A stretch of DNA of 64,000 nucleotides from Pseudomonadota bacterium. Its GTDB lineage: Bacteria > Pseudomonadota > Gammaproteobacteria > Burkholderiales > Rhodocyclaceae. Shown here one piece after another: positions 21,612 through 29,051 of this stretch (position 1 is its first letter; the number at the start of each line of letters is the position of its first letter). Under the pieces are notes generated by a model. It had not been told where the DNA came from, did no database searches, and saw only the letters and a list, made by a program, of their open reading frames with translations. A program made the translations under genes and the position numbers. The stretch covers positions 123,452 through 187,451 of the forward strand of contig JAFEDI010000046.1 of the NCBI GenBank assembly GCA_018241725.1, in the 5' to 3' direction.

Positions 21612-21956
21612 ATGAAAGGACAAGCCCTCTTCCGCCGTTTCGGCTACGCCCTGAACGGTATCGCAATGGCCTTCCGTCGGGAACGCAGCATGCGGGTGCA
21701 TGGCATGGCAGTGCTCGGCGTCATTGCCTTCCTGGCAGCCACAGACGCACCACTGCTGTGGTGGGCCTTGATAGCGCTGGCGGTGGGACTGGTGCTCGTT
21801 GCGGAAATGGCCAATACGGCCATCGAAACCCTCGCCGACCTGCTCCATCCGGGTCAGCACCCGGAGATCGGCATCGCCAAGGATGTGGCGGCCGGCGCGG
21901 TATTGATCGCCACGCTGGTGGCGATCATCGTCGGCCTCGCCTACCTGCTGCGCTAA
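21612..21956 (+). CDS. dgkA: Diacylglycerol kinase
   Basis: Small inner-membrane kinase that phosphorylates diacylglycerol to phosphatidic acid, recycling lipid from envelope glycan synthesis. The 114-residue protein has an N-terminal amphipathic part (RFGYALNGIAMAFRRERSMRVH), three hydrophobic spans and the signature EMANTAIETLADL (about 64-76) followed by IAKDVAAGAV. Some relatives act on undecaprenol, so the lipid substrate is not certain. It begins 33 bases after the orphan gene. Confidence 0.9.
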   Translation: MKGQALFRRFGYALNGIAMAFRRERSMRVHGMAVLGVIAFLAATDAPLLWWALIALAVGLVLVAEMANTAIETLADLLHPGQHPEIGIAKDVAAGAVLIATLVAIIVGLAYLLR

Positions 21957-21981
21957 GGCCCGCTACGCTGAAACGCCCGGT

Positions 21982-22362
21982 TCAGGCGTCCCGGCCGGTC
22001 AGCGTGAACATCCCGGCCTTGAAGCTGGCTGCCATCATGTTGGCCTTTTCGATGGCGGTCTGCGCCGCGGCGGGCGGCAGGAACTCCGCCGCCGCCTCAC
22101 GGAACAGTTCCAGCCAACGGTCGAAGTGCTCGGCCTTTACCGGCAGGCGCACATGCACCGGGTAGGGCGAACCGCCGTAACGGTCGGTGCCCAGCAGCAC
22201 ACGGGACCAGAACGCGCGGATCACCAAGTGGTGGTGATCCCAATCGTCCACCTCGGCGGCGAAGACGGGGCCGAGCAACGCATCGGCCCGCGCCCGGGCA
22301 TAGAAGCCATGCACCAGCGCAGTGATGTGTTCCTCGGTCAGTTGAGCGTCGGTCCCCGTCAT
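21982..22362 (-). CDS. Group 3 truncated haemoglobin
   Basis: Haem protein of the 2-over-2 globin fold, group III (Campylobacter Ctb-like); roles proposed for the group include binding O2 or handling NO and peroxide. The 126-residue product shows the group 3 pattern: FYARARADALLGPVFAAEV (about 21-39), DDWDHHHLVIRAFWSRVLLG with W at E15-like position, RY.G.PYPVHVRLPVKAEHFDRWL, whose H in EHF precedes the F-helix, and the proximal histidine region. It is immediately downstream of tpx (22 bases), suggesting co-transcription in oxidative or nitrosative defence. Confidence 0.9.
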   Translation of the reverse strand: MTGTDAQLTEEHITALVHGFYARARADALLGPVFAAEVDDWDHHHLVIRAFWSRVLLGTDRYGGSPYPVHVRLPVKAEHFDRWLELFREAAAEFLPPAAAQTAIEKANMMAASFKAGMFTLTGRDA

Positions 22363-22384
22363 CGTTCCTTCTTCCTTCTATCTA

Positions 22385-22888
22385 TCAGCCCAGCGCAGCC
22401 AGCGCGGCGTCGTAGTTGGGCTCGTTCTTGATTTCCGGCACCAGCTCGCTATGCAGGACCTTGTCGTTCTCATCGAGCACCACCACCGCGCGGGCGGTCA
22501 GGCCGGCCAGCGGACCGGCGGCCAGCGCCACGCCGTAGTTCTTGATGAACTCGCTGCCACGCAGGGTGGACAGGGTCACCACGTTCTCCAGGCCTTCGGC
22601 GCCGCAGAAGCGGGATTGGGCAAACGGCAGGTCGGCGGAGATGCACAGGACCACGGTGTTGGGCAGCGTGCTGGCGGACTGGTTGAACTTGCGCACCGAG
22701 GTGGCGCAGGTCGGCGTGTCGATGCTCGGGAAAATGTTCAGCACCTTGCGCTTGCCGGCGAAGCTGGCCAACGGGGTGTCGGCCAGGTCCTTGGCGACGA
22801 GGGTGAAAGCCGGTGCGGTCTGGCCTTTTTGCGGCAGATCGCCTTCAACGGGAACGGGATTTCCGCCGAGGGTTACGGTAGAAGACAT
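22385..22888 (-). CDS. tpx: Thiol peroxidase (atypical 2-Cys peroxiredoxin)
   Basis: Reduces hydroperoxides with thioredoxin as electron donor. The frame is open to 22954, but [16 protein letters not shown], the family start, begins at 22888 (167 residues). The peroxidatic Cys61 lies in [12 protein letters not shown] and the resolving Cys95 in [10 protein letters not shown], the same spacing as in E. coli Tpx. It is followed at 22 bases by the truncated haemoglobin gene on the same strand. Confidence 0.96.
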   Translation of the reverse strand: MSSTVTLGGNPVPVEGDLPQKGQTAPAFTLVAKDLADTPLASFAGKRKVLNIFPSIDTPTCATSVRKFNQSASTLPNTVVLCISADLPFAQSRFCGAEGLENVVTLSTLRGSEFIKNYGVALAAGPLAGLTARAVVVLDENDKVLHSELVPEIKNEPNYDAALAALG

Positions 22889-23017
22889 GGAGGCACTCCT
22901 GGGGGTAGGAAATTGATGATGTTGTTGTGATTTGCTCGCCAGCGCTGATGCCACCGGCGAGCCGCGCCATCTTAGGCGCTGGCGGACTTTCCTGCCAGTA
23001 CCCGCTGTCAGTAATGA

Positions 23018-24502
23018 TCACAGGGTCTTCAGGTACTCCAGCAGCGCCTCCTTGTCGCCGGCCGGCAAGGTGCTGCCGAACTCGTGGCCCTGGTTGCCGC
23101 CCCCCTTTGCGGCAGTGTCGAAATGCGTGCCGACGCGCCGGGCTTCATCCCCGTCGGTGATGAAACCGACCCGCTGCGGGTCGTATACGTCGTAACCGTT
23201 CCAGAAAATCTTCGGCCGGACCACCGCAGGCTCCAGCAGATCCCGCAGGGTCGGCACGGAACCGTTGTGCAAATAGGGCGCACGCAGCCAGATGCCGTCG
23301 AGGAAGGGGATCTTGTAGCCGTTGAGGTCTTCCTCCACCAGTCCCTTGCGGGGGATACCCATCGCGGTGACGACTTGGTTGGCCTTGATCGCCGCGCCCT
23401 TGTTCCAGGTATCCAGGCGGGCCCGGTCAGTACCGACCTCGTCGAGCGGGATGCGCGTGCCGGTACGTTCGCTGGCGTGACAGCGGGCGCACTGGGCGTC
23501 GAACACCACCTTGCCGGCCGTCGCCCGCCCGGCATCGACCGGGAAGGGGTAGCGCGGCGGCGGCAGGCTGGAGAGGTAATCCTGCAGCCACTGCACCTGC
23601 TTGAGAAAATCCGCCTTGTCGGCCGGCGGCGCGCCCAGCACGCCGAGGGCCGAGTCGATGATCACCGAGCGGACATCGTGGCTGTCGCCCGCGTAGTTGG
23701 GCAACTGGCCGCGCTCGGCGTGGTACTTGCCCAGATTCCAGATCGCCGGGATGTCGCCCGGGCCGAAGGTGTCATCCATCGGCGCGCGGATCATGAAGTA
23801 CTTGGTAAGGTTCATGCTGTCGTCGCGCCCGCGCCCCCACTCAGGAAAGTCGGTTCGGTAGATCCATGCGAACTGCACCTCCCGCTCCAGCAGGCGCTTC
23901 TTGGTGATCGGGATGATCAGAAAACGGTAGAGCAGCTTGTCGATCAGATCCAGCTTGGTCACCCGGTTGATCTCCGCAATCAGGATGTCCGGCTCGAAGC
24001 GCGGATCGGCAGCGCAGTCGATCAACAGGCGGAAGAAGTTCTCGATGTTGAGGGTGTGCCCTGGCCCGCCTACGACGAATACCGGGTTGGAATCTGCACT
24101 CTTGCGATAACTGGTGGTATGGCAGGCGGCGCAGTTGTTGGCAACCCGCGGAAAGCCGATGGTCTTCTTGGTGAAGCCGGCCGGCAGTTCCTGGCCCTGC
24201 TCCCAGGACACCCCGAGGGCCGCGTAACCGCCCGGCACTGTCTGCCCGTCCTGGCGGAATTTCTCCGGGAAAACCCGTGGCAGCACGTAGAAGATCCAGT
24301 ACGGGATCCCCGCGTCGTGCTCGGCACCGATGGAGCCGTACTTGAAGCGCATCTCCGGCGACTCGAAGACCCAGGCCGGCTGCGCTTCCTCTCGGAAACC
24401 CCGGTCCCAGGCGACGTAGGCGCCAGCGATGATCAGCAGCAGCAACACGGACAAGCCGGCGCGAAGCCAGGCGCGGCGGTTTTCACGACGGTCGGCAAGC
24501 AT
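23018..24502 (-). CDS. Dihaem c-type cytochrome, MauG/RoxA-like (1)
   Basis: Periplasmic or membrane-anchored dihaem cytochrome, last gene of a five-gene operon. The ATG at 24502 gives 494 residues: an N-terminal membrane segment (LSVLLLLIIAGAYVAW, about 17-32), CAACH (124-128) and CARCH (338-342), then the C-terminal MauG/CcpA-type motif LRAPYLHNGSVPTLRDLL and a terminal DKEALLEYLKTL. FKYGSIGAEHDAGIPYWI near the N-terminus is shared with the next gene, and recalls RoxA-type rubber oxygenases, though the protein is shorter. Substrate is unknown: a peroxidase, an oxygenase or an electron carrier are all possible. Confidence 0.85.
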   Translation of the reverse strand: MLADRRENRRAWLRAGLSVLLLLIIAGAYVAWDRGFREEAQPAWVFESPEMRFKYGSIGAEHDAGIPYWIFYVLPRVFPEKFRQDGQTVPGGYAALGVSWEQGQELPAGFTKKTIGFPRVANNCAACHTTSYRKSADSNPVFVVGGPGHTLNIENFFRLLIDCAADPRFEPDILIAEINRVTKLDLIDKLLYRFLIIPITKKRLLEREVQFAWIYRTDFPEWGRGRDDSMNLTKYFMIRAPMDDTFGPGDIPAIWNLGKYHAERGQLPNYAGDSHDVRSVIIDSALGVLGAPPADKADFLKQVQWLQDYLSSLPPPRYPFPVDAGRATAGKVVFDAQCARCHASERTGTRIPLDEVGTDRARLDTWNKGAAIKANQVVTAMGIPRKGLVEEDLNGYKIPFLDGIWLRAPYLHNGSVPTLRDLLEPAVVRPKIFWNGYDVYDPQRVGFITDGDEARRVGTHFDTAAKGGGNQGHEFGSTLPAGDKEALLEYLKTL

Positions 24503-24515
24503 GGCAGGCTCCCGT

Positions 24516-26030
24516 TCAGAAGGTCTTGAGGAATTCCAGCAGCGCGGCCTTGTCGGCCTCCGGCAACTCGGTGCCGTAGGCCCGCCCCTCGTGGCCGCCA
24601 TTGCCGTTGCCGGGCTGGCGGGTGTCATAGCGGAAGAACTTGCGGCCATCCATTTCCGGCTGGTCGGACACGAAGCCCACCTTCAGCGGATCGAACACAT
24701 CGTTGCCCCGGTAGAACACCGCCGGCCGCCGGGAAGCCGGCTGCAGCAGGTCGAACAGGCTGGGCACCGAGCCGTTGTGCAGGTAGGGCGCACGCAGCCA
24801 GATGCCGTCCAGCGGCATGTTGGCGTAGCCGTAGGTCTTGTGGAAGGTAGTGAAGCGCCACGGGTAGCCGGCATACAGCGTCGCCTGGTTGACCGCCAGC
24901 GTGTAGGTGTAGGAATCCAGCCGCCGCCGGTCGGTACCGATCTGCGCGATGGGCGTCACATACCCCACCCGCTCACCGCTGAAATCCCGCCCCGACGCTC
25001 CATGACAGCTGGCGCAATATTCCTTGTAGATCGGCGCGCCGCGGGCTGCCAGGGCCCGGTCGATGGGAAACAGCTTGCCGAAGGCCGGCGGCTCGGCACC
25101 GAGAATCCAGTCTTCCACGCGCTTGATGCGCGGCAGGTCGATGGTCGGCGGCGTGGTGCCGGTGCCGAAGGCGGCGCTCTTGTTGCGCTCCGTCATGTCC
25201 GTGTTGTTGCCATCCCAATGCAGTTCCATAGCCCGCGGCTCCCGGCGCGGACGCTGCAGCCAGATCGACGGAAAGTCCGCCGGCGCATCGAACTCCTTCG
25301 GGTCGAGCAGGTGCATCGGGAAGTTGAAGATCACTTTGGCCGAGTTGAAGGTATCCACCCTCCCCGGCCCCCACGGCTGCTGCTCGAATACCCATTCGAA
25401 GCGCCCCTTCAGTGCCAGCACCCGGTCACGCATGATGGCGATGGCCACTGGATAGACCACTTCCCGGTCGAGCAGATCGAGCCCCGCGCCGAGGCGCTGG
25501 ATCTCGGGGATCAGGTATTCCGTGGAGAACTTCGGGTCCGCCGCACACTTGAAGAAGAAGGTCTCGAAGGCCTGCATGTCGAACAGCGCCGCCGGCATGC
25601 CCACCACCAGTTGCGGCGGTGCGTCCGGCGCCTTGCGCACGGTGCTGGTGTGGCACACCGCACAATTCACAAAGACCCGGTAGATACCCTGGTAGCGCCG
25701 CTTGGACGTGCCTACCGGCAGATCGCGGGGGCGCCCGTCCGGCCCCTTCTCGTAGATCATGCCGAGGGATTCATAGCCTTTGCCCGGCAGGTATTGCCCG
25801 CACACCTGTGGCAGCGCGCGCCAGATCCAGTACGGAAACCCCATCTCGTGCTCGCCGCCAGTGGAGCCGTACTTGAAGTGCTCGACGGGATCTGCGTAAT
25901 CCACCGGCGAGTCGCCGCTGAAACGGCCGAGCAGCCACAGGCCCACCGTCGCCGGCAGCAGCACGGTCAGGGCGAACAGGATCATGAAGCGCTGCCGCCA
26001 ACGGCTGGCGGGTGCGACTGGGCTCGTCAT
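24516..26030 (-). CDS. Dihaem c-type cytochrome, MauG/RoxA-like (2)
   Basis: Paralogue of the downstream gene, 13 bases away. The 504-residue product has a membrane segment (MILFALTVLLPATVGLWLLG, about 16-35), CAVCH (123-127) and CASCH (339-343), then LRAPYLHNGSVPSLFDLL and a terminal ADKAALLEFLKTF. It shares with its neighbour HFKYGSTGGEHEMGFPYWIW (about 51-70), the order of haem sites and nearly the same haem spacing (215 against 214 residues), so the pair arose by duplication. The ATG at 26030 follows AGGAGAAGAAC. Function is not established. Confidence 0.85.
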   Translation of the reverse strand: MTSPVAPASRWRQRFMILFALTVLLPATVGLWLLGRFSGDSPVDYADPVEHFKYGSTGGEHEMGFPYWIWRALPQVCGQYLPGKGYESLGMIYEKGPDGRPRDLPVGTSKRRYQGIYRVFVNCAVCHTSTVRKAPDAPPQLVVGMPAALFDMQAFETFFFKCAADPKFSTEYLIPEIQRLGAGLDLLDREVVYPVAIAIMRDRVLALKGRFEWVFEQQPWGPGRVDTFNSAKVIFNFPMHLLDPKEFDAPADFPSIWLQRPRREPRAMELHWDGNNTDMTERNKSAAFGTGTTPPTIDLPRIKRVEDWILGAEPPAFGKLFPIDRALAARGAPIYKEYCASCHGASGRDFSGERVGYVTPIAQIGTDRRRLDSYTYTLAVNQATLYAGYPWRFTTFHKTYGYANMPLDGIWLRAPYLHNGSVPSLFDLLQPASRRPAVFYRGNDVFDPLKVGFVSDQPEMDGRKFFRYDTRQPGNGNGGHEGRAYGTELPEADKAALLEFLKTF

Positions 26031-26047
26031 GTTCTTCTCCTCGTCGT

Positions 26048-28132
26048 CTATCGCGCCTCGGCCACCGGCGCCAGGCAGGGGCGCAGAGCTTCGTAGCCCC
26101 CTGCCAAAAGTCGATCCACATCCGGCTCCCGCCCGGACTCGCTACGCAACTGAGCCGCCACCACCGCCTCCAGGGCCGCCCGGTCACCACTCTTTGCCCA
26201 CGCCTCCGGATCGCTGCGAAAGGCCGGCAACATGCTCGCCGGCGGCATCGGCGTTTTCACCCTCCCGGACGGCGCGCGGCGCGCCATCGCCAGACGCACG
26301 TAGATCCGCGGCGCGCACTGGCGGATCCGGGCCTCCAGCTCGGCCGCCGGCCCCTGCAGGAAATTCGGCGGAAAGGACTCGGCGCTCAGGTGGCACGCCG
26401 CACACCAGGCGTAGAAGCCGGCGAGATCGGGACGCACCGCACCGCCCGTCGCCACACCCGTCGCCACACCCGGCGCACTGGCCGGGCGCTCCAGCCGCGG
26501 CGCGGCCGGCACCGGCAGCCGGGCCGCGGCGACGGGCTCCCCCAATTGCGCGAGTACGGCACGGATCAAGCCACTGCCGGCAATCGCCGGTGCATCCAGC
26601 AGACTCAGCCCCTGCGCGCTCCCGGCCAGCACCAACACGGTGGCCTCGGCCACCTCCCCATCGCGGCGCAGGCGCAGCCGCAAAGGGCCGGCACCGTCGC
26701 GCAGACGACTCACCTCCACCCCGTCGAGGACATCGCCGCCGGCCATGCGAACGCCCTGCGCCCCGCGCAACGGGAAGCCCGGCAGCGGCGGTTCTCCAGC
26801 CAGGCTGAAGCGTTCGACTCGGCCTGCCCGTCGGTCGAATCGCAAAGAAGCGCCGCCCTCACCCTTGCAGTCAGCCACGTATCCCCCGGGTGCGGCGGTA
26901 CAACTCAGCGTCACCTCACGACGTGGCAGACGCGCGGCCCGCCGCGCCAGTGCAGCCTGGAGCCGCGGCCAGTCGCCGTCCTCGACGAACTCCGCCACGC
27001 CGGCCACCGCGTCGGAGATGGCCTCCGGCGCGTCGCCCCGCCACCAGGCCTCTGCCGGCCGCGGCAGCAGCGGCTCGAAGCGCGCCGGCACATGGGAGAA
27101 GGCGACGCGTGCCGACGGCGACGCCGGCCACTCGGTTGTGCCTTGCAAAGGGTTCCGATTGGGCAGATCCGAGCGTCCAAGGGCCAGCCCAGCCGGCCAG
27201 CGGCGTGCAGCTGCGGACCGCAGCGGGCGCCCGACCGACTCTTCGAGAGCGGCGTCCGGTACCGCCATACGCCCGTCAGCCAGACGCAGGCGCAAGGCCG
27301 CCGCGACAAGACCGGCCCGGCAGCGCCGCCCGGCCTCGCCTTCGCCGCAGCCTTCGCGCCACAGTCGTTGGGCCAGCGCAAAGCGGTTGGCCCGCCTCAC
27401 CGCGTTGTCGATGGCATAGGGCACATCCACCCCACGCTCCGGCGGAATGCCGTAGAAGGTGCGCCCGCTCGCCGTCAACAGCGCAGCGATTGCCGGGTTC
27501 GCATTGGTCTCGTCCCACAGCGCGCGGGAGAAGATCGGCGCGCCGTTCTGGTGGCAGGCAACGCAGATGTTGCGGTTGGCGTAGAAGACCTGCGGTCGCC
27601 CGCCGGGACGATAGTCCTTGACCAGCTGGAACTCGAAGCGCCCGGCAGCCTCGTTGTAGCTGATCACCTCCAGCACCGCCGATTTCTCCTGGTAGCCGAT
27701 GTAGAGGCGGTCCTTCAGCAGGAAGGGCGAGCCTGCGGCCGGTGGCGAATCCACGCCGACGACCACCCGCGGGTAGTCGAAGTAATCCGGCGCCGCGGCG
27801 GTGCGCTGCAGGGAGCGCCCGAGCGGGATGAGTACGCGTTTCACCGGCGGCAGCGCGCTGGCCGGGTCCCGAGCCAGTTCGCGGTCGATGCGCGCCAGCA
27901 ATTTTTCGAAGGGAAATGGCAGATCGTTCGCTCCGCCCTCCCCGGCGAACAATCGGTCGAACAGGGACTGACCAAGCGGCGGCAGATGCTCACCGGGCTC
28001 GGCCGGATTCACGACCCAGGCCGCAGCCCCGCTGGTCTGCGGTGTATCAAGCGGCCCCGCCGCGACCATGTTTGCCGTGGCAGCAAGCAGCGAGCCCGCC
28101 AGGCGGGCGCACCATCGCACGGGGCCGTTCAT
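26048..28132 (-). CDS. Large dihaem c-type cytochrome of unknown family
   Basis: Secreted 694-residue protein with a signal peptide (cleavage near AAG, about 24-26) and two widely spaced haem sites, CVACH (190-194) and CAACH (577-581). The N-terminal half has a YIGYQEKSAVLEVISYNE segment and FYANRNICVACHQNG before the first haem. The middle is rich in Arg/Ala and less recognisable, with a beta-rich stretch around 420-500. It lacks the LHNGS motif of the two neighbours, so belongs to a different family. It starts 24 bases after the lipoprotein gene. I cannot name a function. Confidence 0.75.
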   Translation of the reverse strand: MNGPVRWCARLAGSLLAATANMVAAGPLDTPQTSGAAAWVVNPAEPGEHLPPLGQSLFDRLFAGEGGANDLPFPFEKLLARIDRELARDPASALPPVKRVLIPLGRSLQRTAAAPDYFDYPRVVVGVDSPPAAGSPFLLKDRLYIGYQEKSAVLEVISYNEAAGRFEFQLVKDYRPGGRPQVFYANRNICVACHQNGAPIFSRALWDETNANPAIAALLTASGRTFYGIPPERGVDVPYAIDNAVRRANRFALAQRLWREGCGEGEAGRRCRAGLVAAALRLRLADGRMAVPDAALEESVGRPLRSAAARRWPAGLALGRSDLPNRNPLQGTTEWPASPSARVAFSHVPARFEPLLPRPAEAWWRGDAPEAISDAVAGVAEFVEDGDWPRLQAALARRAARLPRREVTLSCTAAPGGYVADCKGEGGASLRFDRRAGRVERFSLAGEPPLPGFPLRGAQGVRMAGGDVLDGVEVSRLRDGAGPLRLRLRRDGEVAEATVLVLAGSAQGLSLLDAPAIAGSGLIRAVLAQLGEPVAAARLPVPAAPRLERPASAPGVATGVATGGAVRPDLAGFYAWCAACHLSAESFPPNFLQGPAAELEARIRQCAPRIYVRLAMARRAPSGRVKTPMPPASMLPAFRSDPEAWAKSGDRAALEAVVAAQLRSESGREPDVDRLLAGGYEALRPCLAPVAEAR

Positions 28133-28156
28133 CGCGGCGCTCCACGTCGCCGCCCC

Positions 28157-29038
28157 TCAGCGCCCCGCCGACGCGAGGACCTTGCGCTGCTGGGTGCCCG
28201 GCCAGCAATCCTCCTGCACTGCGCCGGTCTTCACGAAGGCCTCCTGCCCCTTTTCGTCCATATCCTTGTTGTAGAGCGTGAAGTTGAGGGCGAAGCCCTT
28301 GTCCAGGTAGGCACGGCCCAGGTAGAAGCCCGGCCGGATCATGCGGATCTCGTCGCGCACCCGCAGCCCGCGCCGGCCGGCGAGGAAGTCCGGGTTCTCC
28401 TGGTAGCCTGGGATCTCGTCGGTGAAGAAGTAGTCGATGATGATCGACTCCCGCCGCGCATCCAGCAGGCTCTGCCCGCAGTACAGCTTGGCGGGGAACA
28501 GCAGCCAGGTCTGCTTGCCGTTGAAGTCCATCTTCTTCGGCTCGCCCTGCACCAAGCCGATCTTCTTCAGCACGGCCAGATCCTCAATGCGGTTACGCAG
28601 GACTCGCTCCTGGCGGTAGAAGACCTTGCCACGCCACAGGGCCTCGCCGACGTCCTCCAGCACCAGCCCCTTCAGGTTGAGCGCGGTGCCGGCAAAGCCA
28701 CCGACGATTTCCGACAGGCGGAACTTGCCGCTGCTCCCCTTGGGCAACAGGATGCGGCCGTCGAAGGCGCCGTCGGGAATCGGCCCCGCGGTCAGACGTG
28801 CGTAGATCTGGTCGAGCTGCTCCTGGTCCAGCGTGGCCAGGTAGTCCGGCGTCAGCTTGGCCAGCTCGGAGGTCGGAATCGGGTAGAGATAATCCACTTG
28901 GGCCATGTCCAGCTTGGAGGAGTAGCTCTTGTCATAGGGTGCAAACGGGATGTTCGGCGTCTCCACCTTCTTGCTGCAGGCACTCAGCCCCAACGCTACG
29001 GCAACGGACACAAGGGCGACGGCAGAAGCAGTTTTCAT
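28157..29038 (-). CDS. Putative lipoprotein of the cytochrome operon
   Basis: A 293-residue lipoprotein: signal sequence with lipobox LSAC (Cys21), then a mature part without haem motifs. It has a KLDMAQVDYLYPIPTSELAK region, an AFDGRILLPKGSSGKF stretch and a likely beta-rich C-terminal half (GFYLGRAYLDKGFALNFTLY). I do not recognise the family. It sits 13 bases after the 875-residue cytochrome and 24 bases before the 694-residue one, so it is co-expressed with them and may anchor or assemble the complex at a membrane; that is inference. Confidence 0.75.
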   Translation of the reverse strand: MKTASAVALVSVAVALGLSACSKKVETPNIPFAPYDKSYSSKLDMAQVDYLYPIPTSELAKLTPDYLATLDQEQLDQIYARLTAGPIPDGAFDGRILLPKGSSGKFRLSEIVGGFAGTALNLKGLVLEDVGEALWRGKVFYRQERVLRNRIEDLAVLKKIGLVQGEPKKMDFNGKQTWLLFPAKLYCGQSLLDARRESIIIDYFFTDEIPGYQENPDFLAGRRGLRVRDEIRMIRPGFYLGRAYLDKGFALNFTLYNKDMDEKGQEAFVKTGAVQEDCWPGTQQRKVLASAGR

Positions 29039-29051
29039 GGCGTCGCTCCTC

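Noticed and set aside
26440-26470. Short tandem repeat CCCGTCGCCACA in the 694-residue cytochrome gene
   Set aside because: Two copies that encode GVATGVATG within a Pro/Ala-rich linker; ordinary low-complexity coding sequence.
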